64,000 nucleotides of DNA from Paracoccus caeni (GTDB lineage Bacteria > Pseudomonadota > Alphaproteobacteria > Rhodobacterales > Rhodobacteraceae): the NCBI RefSeq assembly GCF_016629665.1, contig NZ_JAEPRQ010000008.1, positions 124,001-188,000 on the forward strand, read 5' to 3'. The first letter of the stretch is position 1. Each line of letters opens with the position of its first letter. Shown here piece after piece: positions 1 through 8,955 of the stretch. The position numbers and the translations under genes were made by a program. The notes under the pieces were generated by a model. It was not told the DNA's origin, did no database searches, and was given only the letters and a program-made list of their open reading frames with translations.

Positions 1-196
1 TTCCCTCGGATGTCAGAACCGGGCGATGACCCGAGCGGTCGAACAGAAGGACGCCCAGTTGCGCCTCCAGATTGGCGATGCTGACGCTGACGCCCGATTG
101 CGCGCGCGACAGGCTGCCCGCTCCGGCACGAAAGCTGCCGCGATCGGCGACGGCGACGAAAGTGCGGATTTGATCCAGGGTCAGTGCGTCCAGCAT
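1..196 (-). CDS. LysR-family transcriptional regulator (N-terminal fragment, cut by left edge)
   Basis: The minus strand from the ATG at 196 encodes [20 protein letters not shown] and continues with a helix-turn-helix typical of LysR regulators, including the [19 protein letters not shown] recognition region and LLFDRSG wing. Only about 65 residues are visible; the effector-binding domain lies outside the window. It is divergent from the quinone oxidoreductase gene starting at 300, with about 100 bp between, which is the usual arrangement for a LysR protein controlling its neighbour. The regulated target is inferred from position only. Confidence 0.85.
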   Translation of the reverse strand, partial: MLDALTLDQIRTFVAVADRGSFRAGAGSLSRAQSGVSVSIANLEAQLGVLLFDRSGHRPVLTSEG

Positions 197-299
197 GATC
201 ACTTCAGCTTATCAGTTTGATGCAAATTCTATCACTCCTGCCGGTCAAGCGTCAGGTCTATATCCATTCCACATCGAAAATTTCGCAAGGAGCAGGCCA
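197..299. promoter_or_regulatory. Divergent promoter region between LysR gene and wrbA
   Basis: This spacer separates two divergent starts. It holds an AT-rich stretch around 206-232 that could carry a LysR box, and a clear Shine-Dalgarno AAGGAGC about 8 bases before the ATG at 300. I do not see a convincing consensus -35/-10 pair, so exact promoter positions are not assigned. Confidence 0.4.
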
Positions 300-926
300 A
301 TGACCCGCGTTCTGGTGCTTTACTATTCCTCTTACGGCCATATCGAGAAAATGGCCGCCGCGATTGCCGAGGGTGCGCGCGAGACAGGGGCAACTGTCGC
401 GCTGCGGCGCGTGCCCGAACTGGTCCCGCCCGAGGTCGCGGCGCAATCCGGCTATAAGCAGGACCCCGAGGTTGCGGTGGCGAAAGTGTCGGAACTGGCC
501 GACTACGACGCCATCATCATCGGCACGCCGACCCGTTTCGGCAACATGGCCTCGCAGATGAAGAACTTTCTGGATCAGACCGGCGGCCTGTGGTTCGAGG
601 ATCGGCTGGTCGGCAAGGTCGGCAGCGTCTTTACTTCGACCGGCAGCCAGCATGGCGGACAAGAAACCACGATCCAGTCCACCCATACCGTGCTGCTGCA
701 CCTTGGCATGATCGTCGTCGGGCTGCCCTACAGCTTCAAGGGCCAGCTGCGTATGGATGAGATCACCGGCGGGTCACCCTATGGTGCCTCGACGCTTGCC
801 GACGATGGCAATGGCGGCGACCGTCAGCCAAGCGCGAATGAGTTGGACGGAGCCCGCTTTCAGGGCCGGCATGTGGCCGGGATCGCGGCGGCGCTGGTCG
901 CGGGCAGACCGGCAGGGGCTGCGTGA
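300..926 (+). CDS. wrbA: NAD(P)H:quinone oxidoreductase, WrbA type (flavodoxin fold)
   Basis: This 208-residue protein starts [19 protein letters not shown], the FMN phosphate-binding loop of WrbA (YYSxYGH). The remaining WrbA signatures follow: [20 protein letters not shown] in the middle and [14 protein letters not shown] near residue 115. WrbA proteins are tetrameric FMN enzymes that reduce quinones by two electrons and limit redox cycling. The frame stays open upstream to 195, but the ATG at 300 is preceded by AAGGAG and matches the family start. The stop overlaps the start of the MFS gene, so the two are probably co-transcribed, perhaps under the divergent LysR regulator. Confidence 0.93.
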   Translation: MTRVLVLYYSSYGHIEKMAAAIAEGARETGATVALRRVPELVPPEVAAQSGYKQDPEVAVAKVSELADYDAIIIGTPTRFGNMASQMKNFLDQTGGLWFEDRLVGKVGSVFTSTGSQHGGQETTIQSTHTVLLHLGMIVVGLPYSFKGQLRMDEITGGSPYGASTLADDGNGGDRQPSANELDGARFQGRHVAGIAAALVAGRPAGAA

Positions 927-2119
927 TGCGCGCGGCGGGCTCGGTCTTTCTGCCCGATGCGACCCGGTGGAGTGCCGTCGCGGTGCTGGTCGCTTCGGGG
1001 ATCGTCGCGGCGCTGCAGGTCGGCAAGGCGGCCATCGCCACACCGATGCTGCAAGCCGATCTTGGGCTGAGCCTTGCCGCCATTGGCTGGCTGACCGGCG
1101 TTTTCGCCATCATCGGGCTGGTGGGCGGGGTTCCCTGCGGGCTGATGGTGGCGCGGTCAGGCGCGCGGCGGATGCTGTTGCTGGGCCTTGTGATCGTGGC
1201 GGCAGGTGCGGCGATGGGCGCGGCGTCGGGAACCTATGGCTGGCTTCTGATCTCGCGGATCATCGAAGGCGCAGGATTTCTGCTGATCTCGGTCGCCGCG
1301 CCCTCGATCCTTGAGCGCGTCACCGACATCCCGCGCCGCAATCTCGCCTTCGCGCTATGGAGCTGTTTCATGCCTGCGGGCTTGGCGATTGCGATGCTGG
1401 CCGGGCCGCTGTTCGATGGCTGGCGTTCAATCTGGTGGGCGTCCTGTCTGCTGGCGGTGGTAGTCGCTTTGGCGGTCATGCTGATCGTTCCGTCCGAGGA
1501 GGGTCGCTCATCCGCCACGACGGAGGGGGTTGGCGACGATGTCAGGCGGACGCTGCAGGCGGGCGGGCCGCTGGCTCTGGCGGCAGGCATTGGGCTTTAC
1601 AGCCTGATGTTCTTCGCCCTGTTCAGCTTTCTGCCGATGTTGCTGATGGAGCGGATGCAGGTTTCTCATCAGGTTGCCGGGCTGCTGAGCGCTTTGGCGA
1701 CGGCTGCGAATATCCTTGGAAATCTGGCGGCGGGATTGCTGCTGTCACGCGGGATTGGCCGAGGGGTGGTGCTGGCGGGCGCCAGTCTGGTGATGGGCGT
1801 GGCCGGGCTTGGCATCTTCATCCCGGTTTTCGCGGATGTGCCGACATTCATGCTTTGCGTGCTGTTCTCGGCGGTGGGCGGGCTGGTTCCGGCAACCCTG
1901 CTTGCCTCGGCTCCGGTTGCGGCACCTGCTGCGGGACTGGTTCCGATCGTTCTTGGGCTGATCGTACAGGGAAACAACCTTGGCCAGATCATTGGTCCGG
2001 TGGCGGTCGGCACGGTGATTGAAACGCATGGCTGGTCCGCCGCCGCCCTGATCGTCGCGATTGCGGCGCTGGCGGGAATGGCGGTCGCCACAGTGATCGG
2101 GCGCAGAGTGCATGCCTGA
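926..2119 (+). CDS. MFS transporter
   Basis: About 397 residues with some twelve hydrophobic segments and a charged central loop near residues 190-205, the normal layout of major facilitator transporters. The loop after TM2 holds GLMVARSGARRM, a variant of the MFS motif A. The product resembles the CynX/NimT-type or multidrug branch, but the substrate cannot be read from the sequence. The ATG at 926 overlaps the wrbA stop (TGATG); a GTG at 923 directly before it is an alternative start. Confidence 0.85.
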   Translation: MRAAGSVFLPDATRWSAVAVLVASGIVAALQVGKAAIATPMLQADLGLSLAAIGWLTGVFAIIGLVGGVPCGLMVARSGARRMLLLGLVIVAAGAAMGAASGTYGWLLISRIIEGAGFLLISVAAPSILERVTDIPRRNLAFALWSCFMPAGLAIAMLAGPLFDGWRSIWWASCLLAVVVALAVMLIVPSEEGRSSATTEGVGDDVRRTLQAGGPLALAAGIGLYSLMFFALFSFLPMLLMERMQVSHQVAGLLSALATAANILGNLAAGLLLSRGIGRGVVLAGASLVMGVAGLGIFIPVFADVPTFMLCVLFSAVGGLVPATLLASAPVAAPAAGLVPIVLGLIVQGNNLGQIIGPVAVGTVIETHGWSAAALIVAIAALAGMAVATVIGRRVHA

Positions 2120-2199
2120 GACCGGGCGTTGCAATCGGGCATCTGCGGGCGGCTCTGACAAAAACACTAAGGAACCGCCTTGCCTTCTGTCCGCCAATC

Positions 2200-2748
2200 A
2201 TGACAGATCCGTGCCATCGCATCCGCACTGCCACGAGGAAGAGTTCACCATTGGCGTGGGACGTCCAGAACCTGTTCCGGCGCTATGCGGGCGAGCTGAA
2301 CGGCTCGCTTCGCCGCCGTGGCATGTCCGACGATCTGGCATCGGACATCACGCAGGATGCATTTCTGCGGATGTTGACCGCCCGACCCCGTGACGAGGCA
2401 GACAGTCCGCGCGCCTATCTTTACCGGATCGCCCGCAATCTGGTGATCGATCACGAGCGGCGGCGGCGTTTTGTCGGCATGCACCAGATCGGCGACGATG
2501 CGTTGCATCAGATCGCCGATCCTGCGCCGGGGGCCGAGACGATCATCTACGACCGGCAAAGGCTTCGCATCGTCGTCAAAGCCTTGGCGGATCTGCCTGA
2601 GCGCAGCCGGATTGCGTTCGAGCTGCATCGGCTGGAGGGGCTGACGAATGCCGAGATCGGGCAACGCATCGGTCTGTCCACGACGCAGACCTGGACGCTG
2701 ATCCGCGACGCCTATCGCCACATCCGTGATCGGCTGCGCGATGTCTGA
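2200..2748 (+). CDS. ECF RNA polymerase sigma factor, FecI-like
   Basis: A 182-residue sigma-70 factor of the extracytoplasmic-function class. Region 2 is visible at SDITQDAFLRMLTARP and DSPRAYLYRIARNLVIDHER, and region 4 near residues 130-175 (LADLPERSRIAFELHRLEGL, then NAEIGQRIGLSTTQTWTLIR). It is followed by a FecR-type anti-sigma and a TonB receptor with an STN domain, the standard FecI-FecR-FecA surface-signalling order, so it probably directs transcription of the receptor gene. The ATG at 2200 is the conventional start. A TTG at 2251 with AGGAAGAG just upstream fits the shorter N-terminus usual for FecI (W.VQ.LFRRYA) and is a serious alternative. Confidence 0.9.
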   Translation: MTDPCHRIRTATRKSSPLAWDVQNLFRRYAGELNGSLRRRGMSDDLASDITQDAFLRMLTARPRDEADSPRAYLYRIARNLVIDHERRRRFVGMHQIGDDALHQIADPAPGAETIIYDRQRLRIVVKALADLPERSRIAFELHRLEGLTNAEIGQRIGLSTTQTWTLIRDAYRHIRDRLRDV

Positions 2749-3715
2749 CGCTGTATCGCGGGGTGCGTCTCCGGTCAGGGAAGCCATGCCAAGCAATCAG
2801 GCGGAAGCGGATCGGCGGTTCGATGAGGCACTGGACCTGATCCTGCGCCTTCGCGACGATCCGGCAGCAGCGGACGAGGCGCAGCGCTGGCGGATAATCA
2901 GCCCGTCCCACGAGGCGGCATGGGCCGAGGTAGCCGCGATCCATGGCATGACCGGGCAGGTGCTGTCCGATCAGCGCCAGCCACCCCGAGACCGTCATAT
3001 GGGTCGCCGGATGGTTCTGTTGGGCGGGTTGGCGCTTGGCGGTGCGATGACCGTGCCGGGCTTGGTGACACGCGCGCGTGCGGATTTCGTAACCACCACC
3101 GCCGAGATTCAGCGCCTGACGCTGCCCGATGGCAGCATCGCCACCCTTGGCCCGGACAGCGCGCTCGCCCTTCGCTTCGACGAGGGTCAGCGTGGGATCG
3201 ATCTGCTGTCGGGAATGGCCTTCTTGGATGTGGCCGCCGCCCCCGCCCGCGACTTCACCGCCCGCTCTGGCCCGGTGACGGTCACGGCGCGGCAATCCCG
3301 GTTTGAGCTGGCGCTGGACGCGCGACTGGTCAGCGTTGCCGTCGCGCAGGGCGATGTCGATGTGCATGTAGACCGGGCCGGATCGTCGCAGGGCAGCCAT
3401 GTCTCGGTTGGTGAAAGGCTGTCCTTTGATGCCGATGGCAGGCCGGCCCTGTCGTCCCGCGCGCCGGATCAGGTCGGCGTCTGGCGTGAAGGGCTGATCG
3501 TGGCCGATAACGAGCCGGTGGCGGCCGTCATCGCCCGCATCGCCCGCTGGCAGCAGGGGCGCGTGGTTCTGGCCGCCCGGTCGCTGGCGGATGAGAAGAT
3601 CAGCGGCGTCTTCGACCTGTCGAACCCGGTCATGGCGCTTCAGGCCGTGGTGCATCCCTATGGCGGCAGCGTGCGCCAGATCTCGCCTTATCTGACGGTG
3701 ATCTCGCGCATCTGA
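2741..3715 (+). CDS. FecR-family anti-sigma / signal transducer (DUF4880-FecR-DUF4974 layout)
   Basis: About 324 residues. The N-terminal cytoplasmic part (residues 20-75) has the FecR-N pattern of an acidic helix followed by RWRIISPSHEAAWAEV. One hydrophobic stretch (VLLGGLALGGAMTVPGLV) would cross the membrane. The periplasmic FecR domain contains TLPDGSIATLGPDSALALRF and a C-terminal secretin/TonB-short-like segment. FecR relays siderophore occupancy from the receptor to the sigma factor. The ATG at 2741 overlaps the sigma stop by 8 bases, implying translational coupling. Confidence 0.88.
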   Translation: MSDAVSRGASPVREAMPSNQAEADRRFDEALDLILRLRDDPAAADEAQRWRIISPSHEAAWAEVAAIHGMTGQVLSDQRQPPRDRHMGRRMVLLGGLALGGAMTVPGLVTRARADFVTTTAEIQRLTLPDGSIATLGPDSALALRFDEGQRGIDLLSGMAFLDVAAAPARDFTARSGPVTVTARQSRFELALDARLVSVAVAQGDVDVHVDRAGSSQGSHVSVGERLSFDADGRPALSSRAPDQVGVWREGLIVADNEPVAAVIARIARWQQGRVVLAARSLADEKISGVFDLSNPVMALQAVVHPYGGSVRQISPYLTVISRI

Positions 3716-3844
3716 AGAAATTTGCGCTCTCGACCGAAAATCTGGCCTGCCCGTTCGTTCTATTGGTCAGGGACTGCTTACCCAGCAACGTCAAGGCAGC
3801 GCGGACCCTCTGCACAATGAAGGATTGCTCAGAGAGGCAACGGC

Positions 3845-6292
3845 ATGGGACGTGAAAACGGTAACCGCAGAACGCGGTTCTTAAAGGGTCGGGCGCTGGC
3901 TGCGGCGCTGATGACGACGGCGGCGGCCACGGGGCTTGCGGTCGTGACGGCGCAGCAGGCGATGGCGCAGGAACAGCGGCGCGATTTCTCGATCCCGGCG
4001 GGTCCGCTTGGACCGGCGCTTGCGCGCTTCGGGCAGCAGGCGATGTTGCAGGTCACCTACAGCCCCTCGGTCGCCAGCGGCAAGAACACGGCGGGCGTCA
4101 GCGGCAGCATGTCCCCGGAAGAGGCGATTTCGCGACTGCTGGCCGGTTCGGGCCTTGCCTATTCCTTCCCGAATGCCGCGACTGTGGCGATCTCTGCCGC
4201 GACTGCGACTGTTGGCCCAGAGGGCGACAGCACCCTGTTGCAGACGATCACCCTGCGGGGCACCGGGCTGTTGGGGCCGACCGACGGCTATATCGCCTCG
4301 GGTGCCTATACCGCGACCAAGACCGAGACGCCCCTGATCGAGGTGCCGCAGGTCGTGAACGTGATCACCCGCGATCAGATCGAGGCCCAGGGTTCGCAAT
4401 CGGTGACGCAGGCCACGCGTTATGCTCCGGGCGTTGTGCCGGGCTTTGGCGACAGCGACAGCCGCAACGATGTACTGCAATCGCGCGGCTTCTTCATGCG
4501 CCAGAACCTGAACGGGTCGCGCCTGCCCTATGGTGCCTACAGTTCCGCCTTTCTCAAGATCGAGCCTTACGGGCTTGAGCGGATCGATGTGCTGAAGGGG
4601 CCGTCTTCGGTCATGTATGGGCAGAACCTGCCGGGCGGGCTGATCGACCTGACGACCAAGCGCCCGACGCCGGACCCGCACCGCGAGATCGCGGTCGAGA
4701 CCGGCAATCACGGGCGTCTGCAAGGCATGTTCGATTTCTCGGGCCCGCTTGGCGGTGATGAGCGATTTCAGTATCGCCTGACCGGGCTTAGCCGCGATGC
4801 CGATGGCCGCATCGATTTCGGGTATGAAAGGCGCGACTTCATCGCCCCCGCCTTCACATGGCAGCCGAACGAGACGACCTCGCTGACCGTATTCGGGCAT
4901 TATCAGCGTGACGAGACGATCTCGGACTATGTGGCGCTGCCTGCGGCGGGAACGCTTCTGCCGAACCCGAATGGCGAATTGCCAGTGACGCTGTATCCCG
5001 GCGAGCCGGGCCATGACGGGTATGAGCGTGAACAAAGCTCCATCGGCTACGATTTCCGGCACGAATTCGCGAATGGCTGGCGGCTGCGGCAGAACCTGCA
5101 GGTGAACAGCGTCGATGTGGACACCAAGGCCACCCCGACCGCCTTCCTTGATCCGACGCAGCGCTATGCCACCCGCGTCGCGACCCGAGGGCTGGCGGCG
5201 GCGGATACCGTCACCATCGACACCAATATTCAGGGTGAATTCACAACAGGCGGGGTGACGCATAACCTGTTGCTGGGGTTCGATTATCTGCGGCTGAAGG
5301 ACAGCTATCGCTTTGCCTCGAACCTTTATCCGGGGCAGTTCGACCTTTTCGATCCGGTCTATGGCGTGACCCCGCCGGAACTGATCGACCGGATCGACTA
5401 TCGGATGAAGCGCAGTCAGGTCGGCGTCTATGTGCAGGATCAGATGCGCTGGAACGACTGGATCGTCACCGCCAGCCTGCGCGGCGACCGGGTGCGCGCG
5501 GATTCGTCCGAGGCGATGCAGGGAGCACAGTTTTCCTATCGCGACACCGCGCTGACCGGGCGGATCGGGGCGGTCTATCTGATGGAGAACGGGTTTGCGC
5601 CCTTCTTTTCCTACTCGACCTCGTTCGATCCGGTGGATGGGGTGACGCCGCAAGGCGGGCCGCTGAAGCCGATGGAGGGCGAGCAGATCGAGGCGGGGGT
5701 GAAATACGAATCCGCCGATGGCAGCCGGATGCTGTCGCTGTCCACCTATCAGATCACCCAGCAGAACATCACCGCACCCAATCCTGATCCGGTTCAGGGC
5801 GGTTTCTTGCAGACGGGCGAGGCGCGTGTTCGCGGTTTCGAGCTGGAGGGAAAGGCAGAGCTGACCCCGCAGCTTAGCCTGATCGCCTCTTACGCCTATA
5901 CCGACTCGAAGGTGACGAAGACCAATGGCGGCACAGAATATCTGGCCGGAAACGAGCTGATCATGGTGCCGGATCATCAGGCGGCGTTGTGGCTTGATTA
6001 CGGTTTCCAGGCGGGGCCGCTGCAGGGGCTGAACCTTGCGGGCGGGGTGCGCTATATGGGCAAGTCCTTCGGCGATGCCCAGAACACGGTCGAGGTTGGT
6101 GGCCAGACCCTGCTGGATGCAGCGGTTTCCTATGACTTCGGCAGCCGCAATCCCCGCTATGAGGGGCTGACGCTGCGGGTCACCGGCAACAACCTTCTGG
6201 ACAAGGAATATGTCGGCTACTGTCAGTCGTTACAGCAATGCTTCTACGGTCAGGGACGGACCCTTGCCGCGACGCTGAAGTATCAGTGGTAG
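3845..6292 (+). CDS. TonB-dependent siderophore receptor with STN signalling domain
   Basis: The 815-residue product has a signal peptide ending near residue 41 (AQQAMAQ). An STN (secretin/TonB short) domain follows at about 47-115 (FSIPAGPLGPALARFGQQA). The plug comes next (TPLIEVPQVVNVITRDQIE, later ERIDVLKGPSSVMYGQNLPG), then a 22-strand barrel ending in the aromatic residue W (ATLKYQW). The STN domain contacts FecR in the periplasm, which fits the two preceding genes. The plug motif matches the siderophore-receptor branch (FhuA/FpvA/FoxA type) rather than haem or vitamin B12 receptors. The ligand is unknown and no siderophore synthesis genes are in the window. Confidence 0.93.
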   Translation: MGRENGNRRTRFLKGRALAAALMTTAAATGLAVVTAQQAMAQEQRRDFSIPAGPLGPALARFGQQAMLQVTYSPSVASGKNTAGVSGSMSPEEAISRLLAGSGLAYSFPNAATVAISAATATVGPEGDSTLLQTITLRGTGLLGPTDGYIASGAYTATKTETPLIEVPQVVNVITRDQIEAQGSQSVTQATRYAPGVVPGFGDSDSRNDVLQSRGFFMRQNLNGSRLPYGAYSSAFLKIEPYGLERIDVLKGPSSVMYGQNLPGGLIDLTTKRPTPDPHREIAVETGNHGRLQGMFDFSGPLGGDERFQYRLTGLSRDADGRIDFGYERRDFIAPAFTWQPNETTSLTVFGHYQRDETISDYVALPAAGTLLPNPNGELPVTLYPGEPGHDGYEREQSSIGYDFRHEFANGWRLRQNLQVNSVDVDTKATPTAFLDPTQRYATRVATRGLAAADTVTIDTNIQGEFTTGGVTHNLLLGFDYLRLKDSYRFASNLYPGQFDLFDPVYGVTPPELIDRIDYRMKRSQVGVYVQDQMRWNDWIVTASLRGDRVRADSSEAMQGAQFSYRDTALTGRIGAVYLMENGFAPFFSYSTSFDPVDGVTPQGGPLKPMEGEQIEAGVKYESADGSRMLSLSTYQITQQNITAPNPDPVQGGFLQTGEARVRGFELEGKAELTPQLSLIASYAYTDSKVTKTNGGTEYLAGNELIMVPDHQAALWLDYGFQAGPLQGLNLAGGVRYMGKSFGDAQNTVEVGGQTLLDAAVSYDFGSRNPRYEGLTLRVTGNNLLDKEYVGYCQSLQQCFYGQGRTLAATLKYQW

Positions 6293-6300
6293 TTTGAATG

Positions 6301-6326
6301 TGCCCGCATCGGTCGCGATGCGGGCA
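6301..6326. terminator. Bidirectional hairpin terminator between TonB receptor and Lrp-family gene
   Basis: A perfect 10-bp stem (6301-6310 with 6317-6326, loop of 6) lies in the 46-bp gap between two convergent genes. No long T-tract follows on either strand, so termination efficiency is uncertain, but position and symmetry suit a shared terminator. Confidence 0.6.
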
Positions 6327-6338
6327 TCTTGCCGTCCT

Positions 6339-6800
6339 TCACAGCGGCAGCGCGCTCGAATCCTTGATGATCTCAAGGATGACCGAGCTTTGCATCTCGC
6401 GCACGCCGGGCAGGGCAACCAGTTTCCCCTGCATCAGCCGCTGATAGTGATCGATATCCTCGACGATGATCCGCAGGTAGAAATCGAATTCGCCCAGCAC
6501 CAGCAGCGCCACCTGAATTTCGGGAATGTCGCGAACGGCGGCCTTGAATTGATCCAGCATGTCGGCGTGATGCCCGGTCAGCTTGATCCGCACGATGATG
6601 ACGCTGTGAAACCCCATCTTGCGCGGGTCGAGGATCGTCCGCTTGCCCTTGATGATGCCGTCAGCCTGCAGGCTGGCGATGCGGCGAGAGCAGGGGGATT
6701 GCGAGATGCCCACCCGCTCGGCGATTTCGGTCACGGTCAGGTTGCCATCGGTCTGCATCGCACGAAGGATTCGCAGATCCGTTTCGTCGATTGTTCGCAT
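6339..6800 (-). CDS. bkdR: Lrp/AsnC-family regulator, probable BkdR-type activator of the bkd operon
   Basis: The 153-residue protein has an N-terminal winged helix (ETDLRILRAMQTDGNLTVTE, then IAERVGISQSPCSRRIASLQ) and a C-terminal RAM/ACT-like ligand-binding domain (EIQVALLVLGEFDFYLRIIV). It is divergent from the branched-chain oxoacid dehydrogenase operon. In Pseudomonas the Lrp-family protein BkdR activates the bkd operon in response to branched-chain amino acids, so the same role is inferred here from family and position. The symbol is used in that sense. Confidence 0.85.
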   Translation of the reverse strand: MRTIDETDLRILRAMQTDGNLTVTEIAERVGISQSPCSRRIASLQADGIIKGKRTILDPRKMGFHSVIIVRIKLTGHHADMLDQFKAAVRDIPEIQVALLVLGEFDFYLRIIVEDIDHYQRLMQGKLVALPGVREMQSSVILEIIKDSSALPL

Positions 6801-6930
6801 GATTTCACCCTGTGGATCGCAAATTCTGGCTGGTTCATGCTGATTGATACCAAAACCACGGATAGATCGGCAACAGTTTGCGTGTATACTGCGCTATATC
6901 TTGCTCGCATTCGATGGCGGGGAGGCAATC
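6801..6930. promoter_or_regulatory. Divergent control region bkdR / bkd operon
   Basis: This 130-bp spacer is more AT-rich than its surroundings and includes TATACT at 6885-6890 and TATATC at 6895-6900 as possible -10 elements for the rightward operon, without a good -35. A weak -35 would fit an activator-dependent promoter as in the Pseudomonas bkd system. A GGGAGG-type Shine-Dalgarno (GGGGAGG) lies just before the thiolase ATG at 6931. Confidence 0.45.
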
Positions 6931-8109
6931 ATGCAGGACGTGGCGATTCTGGCGGCGCGGCGCACACCTCTTGGCGGGTTTCAGGGGGCGCTGTCCTCGG
7001 TCCCGGCGCCCGAGCTTGCGGCGGTTGCCATCCGTGCTGCGGTTCAGGACGCGGGCCTTGCCGATGATGCCGTGGATGAGGCGCTGATCGGGCTGGTCCT
7101 GCCTGCGGGCGTCGGTCAAGCCCCGGCGCGGCAGGCGGTTCTGGGGGCGGGATTGCCGATTGCGGTGCCCGCGACCACGATCAGCAAGGTTTGCGGCTCG
7201 GGGCTGAAAGCGATCATCGACGGCGCGGCGCGGATTCGCGCGGGCGAGGTGTCGGTGGTCATTGCGGGCGGCATGGAAAGCATGTCCAACGCCCCGCACC
7301 TGATCCCGACGTCGCGGCAAGGGCAGCGGTTGGGCCATGGTCGCATGGTCGATCATATGTTTTTCGACGGGCTTGAAGACGCCTATGAAAAGGGCGCGCT
7401 GATGGGCCGTTTCGCCGAAGCCTGCGCCGACAGATACGCCTTCACCCGCGATGAACAGGACGCCTATGCGATCCGTTCGCTGGAACGCGCGCTTGCGGCG
7501 CAGGCAGCGGGTGCTTTTGACGACGAGATCGCGGCGGTGACTGTGATCTCGCGCAAGGGCGATGTGGTGGTGGCTGCGGATGAACAGCCCGCGCAGGCCC
7601 GCCCCGACAAGATACCGACCTTGAAGCCTGCTTTTCGCGCCGATGGGACGGTGACGGCGGCCTCCTCATCCTCGATCTCGGACGGGGCGGCGGCGCTGGT
7701 CTTGGCGTCTCGCGAGACGGTCGAGACGCAGGGCTTGCAGCCGCGCGCTTGGATCGTCGGCAGTGCCGCCCATGCCCACGAACCGGCATGGTTCAGCACC
7801 GCGCCGGTCGCGGCGACCCAGAAGCTGTTGGACAAGCTGGGCTGGCAGGTCGGCGATGTCGATCTGTGGGAGGTGAACGAGGCTTTCGCCGTCGTCGCCA
7901 TGGCCTTTATCCGCGATCTGGGGCTGTCGGACGATGTGGTGAACGTCAATGGCGGTGCCTGTGCGCTTGGCCATCCTATCGGCGCGTCAGGCGCGCGGAT
8001 CGTGGTGACGTTGCTGAACGCATTGGAAAAGCGCGGGCTGAAGCGCGGCATCGCCTCGATCTGCATCGGCGGCGGTGAGGCGCTGTCCATCGCCATCGAA
8101 AGGCCCTGA
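6931..8109 (+). CDS. Thiolase (acetyl-CoA C-acyltransferase), likely 2-methylacetoacetyl-CoA thiolase
   Basis: A 392-residue thiolase. The nucleophilic cysteine is in TTISKVCGSGLKA (Cys88), the histidine motif is NGGACALGHPIGASGARI, and the second cysteine is in SICIGGGEAL. It is the first gene of an operon with a type-II hydroxyacyl-CoA dehydrogenase homologue and branched-chain oxoacid dehydrogenase. This suggests cleavage of 2-methylacetoacetyl-CoA to acetyl-CoA and propionyl-CoA at the end of isoleucine breakdown; general acetoacetyl-CoA thiolase activity is also possible. The open frame extends to 6844, but the ATG at 6931 has a strong Shine-Dalgarno and begins at the conserved DVAILAARRTP. 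Confidence 0.9.
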   Translation: MQDVAILAARRTPLGGFQGALSSVPAPELAAVAIRAAVQDAGLADDAVDEALIGLVLPAGVGQAPARQAVLGAGLPIAVPATTISKVCGSGLKAIIDGAARIRAGEVSVVIAGGMESMSNAPHLIPTSRQGQRLGHGRMVDHMFFDGLEDAYEKGALMGRFAEACADRYAFTRDEQDAYAIRSLERALAAQAAGAFDDEIAAVTVISRKGDVVVAADEQPAQARPDKIPTLKPAFRADGTVTAASSSSISDGAAALVLASRETVETQGLQPRAWIVGSAAHAHEPAWFSTAPVAATQKLLDKLGWQVGDVDLWEVNEAFAVVAMAFIRDLGLSDDVVNVNGGACALGHPIGASGARIVVTLLNALEKRGLKRGIASICIGGGEALSIAIERP

Positions 8110-8190
8110 GATGGCGTTGATCCTGACTGACAGGGATGCGGCGAAGTGTGGCGGGGCATATTTCGCGCGAACTTTTGAAGGGGGGCAGCG

Positions 8191-8955
8191 ATGAAGCTGG
8201 GAACGGATATTGCGGCGATTGTCACCGGCGCGGCCTCGGGCCTTGGGCTGGCTGTGGCCGAAGCGTTGGCGGCAGAGGGCGTCAGGGTTGGTCTGTTGGA
8301 CATGAACGCAGAGGCTGGTGAGGCCGAAGCGGCGCGGATGGGCGGGGCATTCGCGCAATGCGATGTGGCGGACCCGGCATCGGTGGCGGCGGCGTTGAAA
8401 AGCCTGCGTGCGGCACATGGGCAAGAGCGGATTTGCGTCAATTGCGCCGGAATCGCGCCCGCGCATCGCAGCGTGTCGAAGAACGGCGCGCATGATCCGG
8501 CGCTGTTTGCCAAGGTTTGTGGCATCAACCTGATCGGCACCTTCAACGTCGCAACGCAATCGGCGGCTGGCATGGCCGCTGCCGATCCGCTGGCAGAGGG
8601 AGAGCGCGGAGTGATCGTCAACACCGCCTCCATCGCCGCCTGGGATGGGCAGGTCGGGCAGCTGGCCTATGCGGCGTCCAAGGCGGGCGTGGCGGGGATG
8701 ACCCTGCCGATGGCCCGCGATCTAGCGCGCAGCGGCATCCGGGTGATGGCGATTGCGCCGGGCATCTTTGGCACCGCCATGGTCAAGGCCTTCCCGCAGG
8801 ATATTCAGGACGCACTGGCCCAGCATGCCCAGTTCCCGCCGCGCCTTGGCCGCCCCGAGGAATTTGCCGCGCTGGTCCGTCATATCGTCGAAAACCCGAT
8901 GCTGAATGGTGAGGTGATCCGTCTGGACGCCGGAACAAGGATGCCCGCGAAATGA
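8191..8955 (+). CDS. SDR-family 3-hydroxyacyl-CoA dehydrogenase (HSD17B10-like)
   Basis: This 254-residue short-chain dehydrogenase has the NAD-binding glycine motif TGAASGLGLAVAEAL, the NCAGIAPA motif, a catalytic serine in VNTASIAAWDGQVGQ and the YAASKAG Tyr-Lys pair. The insertion around residues 85-115 and the phrase RDLARSGIRVMAIAPGIFGT are characteristic of type-10 17-beta-HSD / 2-methyl-3-hydroxybutyryl-CoA dehydrogenases. Together with the preceding thiolase it would finish isoleucine catabolism. The 81-bp gap after the thiolase contains no other gene, and GGGGGGC precedes the ATG. Confidence 0.9.
   Translation: MKLGTDIAAIVTGAASGLGLAVAEALAAEGVRVGLLDMNAEAGEAEAARMGGAFAQCDVADPASVAAALKSLRAAHGQERICVNCAGIAPAHRSVSKNGAHDPALFAKVCGINLIGTFNVATQSAAGMAAADPLAEGERGVIVNTASIAAWDGQVGQLAYAASKAGVAGMTLPMARDLARSGIRVMAIAPGIFGTAMVKAFPQDIQDALAQHAQFPPRLGRPEEFAALVRHIVENPMLNGEVIRLDAGTRMPAK

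Noticed and set aside
3881..5977. 698-codon open frame antisense to the TonB receptor gene
   Set aside because: High GC and codon bias create long antisense frames; its composition (Arg/His/Gly-rich) is not protein-like and the sense gene is certain.
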